A model generated the notes under the pieces. The model did no database searches. It was not told where the DNA came from and saw nothing but the letters and a program-made list of their open reading frames with translations. Source: Liriodendron chinense (lineage: Eukaryota > Streptophyta > Magnoliopsida > Magnoliales > Magnoliaceae). From it: a DNA stretch of 64,000 nt. Location: assembly GCA_003013855.2 (NCBI GenBank), contig PVNU02001548.1:310001-374000 (forward strand). The letters are read 5' to 3'. This document shows, piece after piece, positions 58,340-64,000 of the stretch. Position numbers and translations under genes: made by a program. Position 1 is the stretch's first letter. Every line of letters begins with the position of its first letter.

Positions 58340-60220
58340 TAGTTAAGAAATGGGAGCGGATTAGGGGGCACGGATTGCCTGCGAAAGCCTTTCGCAGGCA
58401 TCTCCTGTACAAGGAAATTGGTTGGGGCCCACCGTGAGGTTTGTGAGAAATCTACGCCGTCCAACCATTTTGTGAGATCATTTTATGGGTTGTGACCAAA
58501 ATTGAACGGGATCCAAGACTTAAGTGGGCCGAAAACATGACAATTAAACTTCCACAGTTGAAATATTCGTGGGGACACAGAAGTTTCGAATCAGGATAAT
58601 ATTTGTGTTTTCAGTTCATCTAAGTAGGAATGACATTATGAACGGTATGGATGGCATATAAACAGCACTGTGGATCCCATAGAGGTTTCAACGGTAAGAA
58701 TTTCCCTACACACCTTTTGCTTTAGTGCAGCCAACTTAGTTTTGAATCTCGTTCATTTTTTGCCGCAACACCTAAAATGATCTCACAAAACGGTTGGACG
58801 GCGTAGATTTCTCACCCTCTCGGTGAATCTACAAACCTCACGGTGGGTCCCACCCAAATTCCTTGTGCAGGAGATTTTCGCAGGCAATCCGCGCCCTGGA
58901 TTAGGTACTACCGTAGACGGTGAGGAGATGCATGGGGTACGTGGCACCCGTCATTGGGGGCAGGGATTGTGAGAAATCTACTGCACAAGAAATCTGGGTG
59001 GGGCCCACCGTGAGGTTTGTGAGAAATCTACGCCGTCCAACCATTTTGTAAGATCATTTTAGGGGTTGCGACCAAAATTGAACGGATCCAAGACTTAAGT
59101 GGGCCGAAAACATGACAATTAAACTTCCACAATTGAAATATTCGTGGGGACGCAGAAGTTTCGAATTAGTATAATATTTGTGTTTTCAGTTCATCAAAGC
59201 AGGAATGACATTATGAACGGTATGGATGACATATAAACAGCACTGTAGATCCCATGGAGGTTTCAACGGAAAGAATTTCCCTACACACCTTTTGCTTTAG
59301 TGCAGCCAACTTAGTTTTCGATCTCGTTCATTTTTTGTCGCAATGCCTAAAATGATCTCACAAAATGGTTGGATTGCGTAGATTTCTCACAAACCTCACG
59401 GTGGGTCCCACCCAGATTTCTTGTGCAGTAGATTTTCGTAGGCAATCCATGCCTCGGATTAGGTACTACCCCGGACGGTGAGGAGATGTATGGGTACGTG
59501 GCACCCGTCATTGGGCGCGAATTGCCTGGTAAAGCCTTTTGCTGGCATCTCCTGCGCAAGGAATTTGGGTGGGACCCACCGTGAGGTTTGTGAGAAATCT
59601 ACGCTGTCCAACCGTTTTGTGAGATCATTTTAGGCGTTGCGACCAAAATTGAATGGGATCCAAGACTTAAGTGGGCCGAAAACATGACGATTGAACTTAC
59701 ACAGTTGAAATATTCGTGGGGCCACAGAAGTTTTGAATCAGGATAATATTTGTGTTTTCAGTTCATCTCAGTAGGAATGACATTATGAACGGTATGGATG
59801 GCACAGAAACATCACTGTGGACCCCATAGAGGTTTCAACGGTAAGAATTTCCCTACACACCTTTTGCTTTAGTGCAGCTTACTTAAGTCTTGGATCCCAT
59901 TCAATTTTGGTCGTAACGCCTAAAATGATCTCATAAAATGGTTGGATGGCGTAGATTTCTCACAGACCTCATAGTGGGCCCCACCCAAATTCCTTGCGCA
60001 GGAGATGCCTGCGAAAGGCTTTCGCAGGCCTTTCGCAGGCAATCCGCACCCGTCATTGGTGGAGAGCCGGCCAGGCCAGCACTGATGTGACAGTGGTGCG
60101 AAAACAGCCCCCTCATATCGGTGGGACCCACTGCTCTCACTGCTCTCCACCAATGACAAAGTGCCACGCACCCCACCCGTCTCCTCGGCGTCCTGGTCGG
60201 GGTAGTACCTAATCCCATCC
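58340..60220. repeat. roughly 558-bp tandem array of three fold-back elements
   Basis: Fold-backs at 58372-58890, 58962-59448 and 59519-60045 share arms GGTGGGRCCCACCGTGAGGT, GAGAAATCTACGCCGTCCAA and the spacer GACATTATGAACGGTATGGA. The linker GATTAGGTACTAC...GACGGTGAGGAGATG recurs at 58899 and 59457 and appears inverted at 60202-60214. The first left end is a perfect hairpin CCTGCGAAAG-C-CTTTCGCAGG (58378-58398). Confidence 0.85.
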
Positions 60221-61340
60221 CCTAAGAAATGTAACTTCGTCCGTTTATCAGGTGGGTCACATCAGTTACCCTGGATCAGACCGTTGGTGCCTTCGTTTTC
60301 TTAGCCGTCCATTTTTCTCATCCTCGTACGGGCCATCTAACGAGAGGATACTCAGGATTTTGGACCAGGAGATGTTTACCGTGGGACCCACATGATGGAT
60401 GGTCCGAATCACGCACATGAGCACAATATTGGCACGCGCACGTTAATCGCCCCTTCAATCCCTCCTCGGGCCTTCAAATCAGTGGTCGCCAGTGACCGTC
60501 TATCTATTGGGACGTGAAATCTTGATCATCCAATCAGTGGCCTTCAAATGGACGGTTGAAACTAAGTTGAGAAAAAAAAACAAACGGTCAACAGTCCACA
60601 TCCACGGACGAAACAAACGCTACCCAGCAATCACACGTTGACGAAAATACCCCAGGGTACGACACTTTCACACCTTGGCCTACCATATCGACAGTCCCAA
60701 CGCACGAGGAACACATGCATTATACGGTGGTGATATCGATTTCACAGTGCTCGATAATACGTGGATTTCATGTTCCAAAGGTGTCATTGTTTCAGAGATA
60801 CACATACACTCAAAACTGTATACTTGTAAGATATATAACTCAAATCAAACCGTCCAACCAGCTTCACCTACGATAGATTGATCATAAATCTAAAAATCAG
60901 ATCAACTGGATAATCATAATTCTGATTAATGGACAGTATTTGATTGAACACCGACCATTGAATACTTTCGATATTAACCGTCTGTTCAATGTCCTCTGAT
61001 TGGGCTGTTACAGTATTATTTCAAAGAAAATTTTGGTTTATGGAATATCCAAAGTCGAATGTAAGTTTTAAATTGTTTAATTTAAGTCAACTGTATGTTG
61101 CATATAAGTTTTCTAAGTGAATGTGTATGAACTACCATAGTTCGCTAGAGTATCAGAGTAATGAGAGACGAACCCTCGTTATCTGTGAAATAATGACTAA
61201 ACATTTATAAACATGACTTATATCCCCTCCTTTAATGCCTTCTTGAAAAAAAAAAAAAAAGTGAACACCGCAGCTTCTGTCCAACGGTGCTCGGATTGCG
61301 TAGCGTGCGAACACAACACCGACTTGGTACTGTATATACG
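60221..61340. other. intergenic, unassigned
   Basis: No gene. Scattered CCGTCCATTT words from the fold-back family. Confidence 0.35.
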
Positions 61341-61790
61341 TGGCAAAACTCTGTGGGACCCACCATGATGTATGTGTTTCATCCACGCTGTCTATTAATT
61401 TTTTCAGATAGTTTTAACCCATTAGGAAAAAAAAAAAAGAAGGCAGATTCAAAGATCAAGTGGACCATACCACACTAAACAGGGGATTAAACACCTACCA
61501 TTGAGAAATTCTTGAGTGCCACAAAAATTTTGGATCAAGCTGATATTCGTCTTTTCCTTTTTCCTATGTCTTTGTGATCTTATCGATGGCACCCAGGTTC
61601 ATAGCTCAAGTGGTAGACTGAGTGAAGCTAGCCTCGTTTCAACCATGAGTTCATGGTATCGATTCCCATGACATTGTGATGTTTGGATCTACCTCATTTC
61701 TGATCTCATGTCCTAAAATAATCTATAAAAATGAATGAACGGCGTAGATAAAACACATACATCATTTTGGGGCCCACATATTTTACTGGG
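61341..61790. repeat. GTGGGGCCCACC-family fold-back
   Basis: Left arm GTGGGACCCACCATGATGTA, CATCCACGCTGTC; right arm GAACGGCGTAGATAAAACAC, TTTGGGGCCCAC. A SINE (61590-61682) sits within it. Confidence 0.65.
61590..61682 (+). mobile_element. SINE, copy 5, within a fold-back
   Basis: CATAGCTCAAGTGGTAGACT (box A-like) and GTTCATGGTATCGATTCCC (box B-like). Ends and target duplication not resolved. Confidence 0.55.
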
Positions 61791-62460
61791 ATACAACAGT
61801 TGAAAGTCGGCGCTTTGTTTTATACCAGGCTCCAAGTCTCGTCCATCGCGCTTTATAAGAAGAGGAATTGTATGCTCCTCGACCGGATGATCGGCATGTC
61901 AGACTTGAGTTCCCCGTCCCATGGTTCGTTGATCCAGACCGTTGACATGAAATGAACCCTGTATAATGGGCCTACCAGACAGAAAGATCTTGTCCATTGA
62001 TTTTTGCGATCTTTTATGAAATAACGAAAGGCCACTCTTCTATTTCTCTTCCAACCTTGTTGGCAGGCCAACAAAGTTAGCATTTGCCATTTTACCATCG
62101 GTGATATCTATTTTGAAGACAAGGTCCATGATGGTGGAAATCCTCTCCAACACGTGTTGTCTGTGTGACATCCACGCAGTCCATCAGGTGCATCCCTCGA
62201 TGATTGATCTTGTGCTAAAATCTCAGACTGACACACAGCTCAGGTGGGCCATTATCTTACATTATCAACATGGTGTGGCCCAAATAGGAATAAATTTTGG
62301 TATGTATGGTGAAAATTTGAAGACTTGCCTGATAGAAGGAGTGGATGTCAAAATCACAATACGGTGGACCCCACAAAAATTAGGTGTTGTACCACTGTAT
62401 ATAGCTGATGTCGTATCGGATTCGGATCCGAGAAACGACGTGGATGCTGATATAAGAGCC
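61791..62460. other. upstream region of the bHLH gene
   Basis: Contains a fold-back remnant near 62220-62375 (GCTCAGGTGGGCCATTATC against ACGGTGGACCCCAC). No gene. Confidence 0.4.
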
Positions 62461-62670
62461 TGTGTATAAAGCAAGAAAGCGAAAACCCGAGTATATAATG
62501 CACATCCTCGGGTCGAGGACTCCATAGCTACCATCTTTCGTATAAAAAATAATAAGGTAGTGCGGCTGCATCCGGTCATCCGCCATCTTCCCCTCGATAC
62601 TGTTGTTGCCCTCTTCCCTCCCTCCATATATTTATTCCCTCTCCTTCCAAGAGAGAGGGAGAGAGAGAGA

Positions 62671-62701
<31 letters not shown>

Positions 62702-62733
62702 TTTCACTATTATCTCTTTAACTACTGAAAAGC
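62461..62733 (+). promoter_or_regulatory. putative core promoter and GA-rich leader of the bHLH gene
   Basis: TATATAAT at 62492-62499 is a plausible TATA box, about 240 bp before the start codon; TATAAA at 62465-62470 is an alternative. A GA tract (about 62652-62701) lies in the presumed 5' leader. Inferred from sequence only. Confidence 0.45.
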
Positions 62734-63628
62734 ATGAATTATATTACACCGACCTTCAATTTCCAGCCAGGTGATGAGCTGTGCTTCAACAACCCTACAT
62801 TCCCCACCCCCACCATCACCCAACACCATCTACTCGAAGATATGCTCGTCGAATCGATGGTTGTCGAGGACCAATACGTAATTCAGGCCACCCAGCCAGA
62901 GAAGGCAGACGCAGCGGCCGCCACCCACGGTGGAGATGACAAGAACCGCAGAAGCAACAAGAAGAAAATCACGCATCGAGATGTCGAGAGGCAGCGCAGG
63001 CATGAGATGGCGACGCTCTACGCCGCGTTGCGTTCGCAACTCCCCATCCAATATCTCAAGGTAACCCAATTTTCCTTTTTCTTCATTATTTAGGAGGGCT
63101 AATGGTTGGTTTACAGGGAAAGAGATCAATCTCGGATCATATGGATGAAGCTGCCAAATACATAAAGCACCAGCAGGAGAAGATCAGATGGCTGACGGAG
63201 AAGCGAGATGCCCTGAGAAGGGCCATCCCTTCCTCCCCATCAAGTTCTTCAACTTCTTCCTGTATGAAAGGAAGATTGCCCTCCCTTAATGTCACAGTCC
63301 AGCCATGTTATGGTGGAGTGGAGGTGATCATCGGCAGTGGGCCAGAAGATGAAGTCCCCCTATCGAGGCTGATCGCAGCGCTGGTCGGAGAAGGGCTTGA
63401 TGTCGTTAGCTTGCTTTCAGTGAAGATTGGTGAGAAGCAGGTTTGTGTTCTTCAATGCCAGGTACTGCAATTCTTCCACTCATTCCGCTTGGTTTTGTAA
63501 GAGATTGGTGCTGAAGGCCTTGGTTTTACAGTGGGAGTGGGTATTTTGTGCAGGTGGGCGGTCACAGAGAAGTTGATTTGTGCGATCTGCAAGAGAAATT
63601 AATAGATGCAATGCGGTTCTCGGATTGA
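62734..63628 (+). CDS. bHLH transcription factor (bHLH118/120/126/36-like)
   Basis: Three exons, 62734-63060, 63117-63461 and 63554-63628, all phase 0 with GT..AG introns, give 248 residues. Basic region 77-90 (KKKITHRDVERQRR) has the His81-Glu85-Arg89 pattern that contacts E-box DNA. The helix-loop-helix crosses the first splice (ALRSQLPIQYLK | GKRSISDHMDEAAKYIKHQQ). A Ser-rich linker (SSPSSSSTSS) and a C-terminal ACT-like segment (LNVTVQPCYGGVEVIIGSG to CVLQCQ) follow; the last exon ends EKLIDAMRFSD. It is a nuclear dimeric regulator by family; the target is unknown. The start is the first ATG after the GA-rich leader. The 55-bp first intron is short for this locus. The intron position between PIQYLK and GKRS is typical of this group as I remember it. 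Confidence 0.9.
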
Positions 63629-64000
63629 ATTTCGAGGTAGCTGATTGTTCCTCACTCTACCATCTATGCTAATCAAAGTTTCTTATTAGGGTTAGGGATT
63701 TATGTTAGTCCAAGAATATTTCTCTCCCCCTCTCCCTCTCTCCATCTCTCATGGAAATCAGCTTACCTCTCCCTATCTCTCATGGACATTAGCTTATGGG
63801 TACTTCTCAACTCTCTCTCTCTCTCTCTCTCTCATGAATCATCTTGTGGGTACTTTTCTATTCCTTCACACTCTCATGAATCATCTTGTGGGTACTTTTC
63901 TATTCCTTCACACTCTCTCATGAATCATCTTGTGGGTACTTTTCTATTCCTTCACACTCACCTCATTCATTCTTCCATTTCCCTTTGGAATAGCATGGTT
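63629..64000 (+). repeat. 3' flank with CT tract and 42-44-bp minisatellite
   Basis: Units CATGAATCATCTTGTGGGTA... start at 63833, 63875 and 63919; more degenerate units lie before (CATGGACATTAGC near 63781). CT runs lie at 63720-63750 and 63812-63832. Part of it may be 3' UTR. Confidence 0.75.

Noticed and set aside
58878..60212. Several small frames with shared residues on both strands
   Set aside because: Products of the tandem fold-back arms at 58340-60220.
1..64000. CRISPR array, bacterial-type operon, rRNA genes, organelle insert, endogenous viral genome
   Set aside because: No regular short repeats with spacers, no rRNA, no clustered same-strand intronless genes; reverse-transcriptase traces all fit LTR elements or LINEs.

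Overview
This is a repeat-rich plant nuclear window of about 64 kb. It has large introns with GT..AG splice sites, LTR retrotransposons primed by initiator-Met tRNA, LINEs, SINEs and several MITE families, and only two recognisable host genes. The organism is a flowering plant. I suspect a magnoliid, because one fold-back repeat carrying GTGGGGCCCACC and CGTCCATCC motifs occurs about ten times here, and I associate that repeat with magnoliid genomes. That is recollection, not a search result.

Host genes. (1) Positions 1561-20167 (+) hold the 3' five exons of a UTP:RNA uridylyltransferase of the URT1 type, encoding 354 residues of the catalytic core and C-terminus. The N-terminal exons lie upstream of the window. 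The first and last introns here are about 8.2 and 6.3 kb, filled by a copia element, LINE fragments, a hAT MITE, a Tourist-like MITE and a solo LTR. The last intron also holds two well-spliced exons of a protein I do not recognise. (2) Positions 62734-63628 (+) hold a complete three-exon bHLH transcription factor of 248 residues, resembling the Arabidopsis bHLH118/120/126/36 group, behind a GA-rich leader. The window also carries a decayed duplicate of the 3' end of URT1 (about 35960-37490).

Layout. 1-20.3 kb: URT1 and its inserts. 20.3-28.8 kb: fold-backs, a promoter-like island, TRIM elements and head-to-head copia gag remnants. 28.88-34.62 kb: a structurally complete but mutated Ty3/gypsy element (minus strand) with an exact 5-bp target duplication. 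34.6-40.8 kb: fold-back, URT1 pseudogene and SINEs. 40.85-49.85 kb: nested LTR elements, namely a deleted copia holding a 3.45-kb solo LTR, abutting a truncated gypsy. 49.8-62 kb: fold-back MITEs, a 166-bp tandem array, a roughly 530-bp tandem array, a 1.44-kb Tourist-like element and a roughly 558-bp tandem array. 62.4-64 kb: the bHLH gene and a minisatellite.

I found no operon-like, defence or otherwise novel multi-gene system. The best observations are the URT1 duplicate, which records empty sites for two insertions; the unidentified nested exons; the 166-bp array; and the small structured repeats (TRIM, SINE and hAT families) whose termini and target duplications can be read directly.
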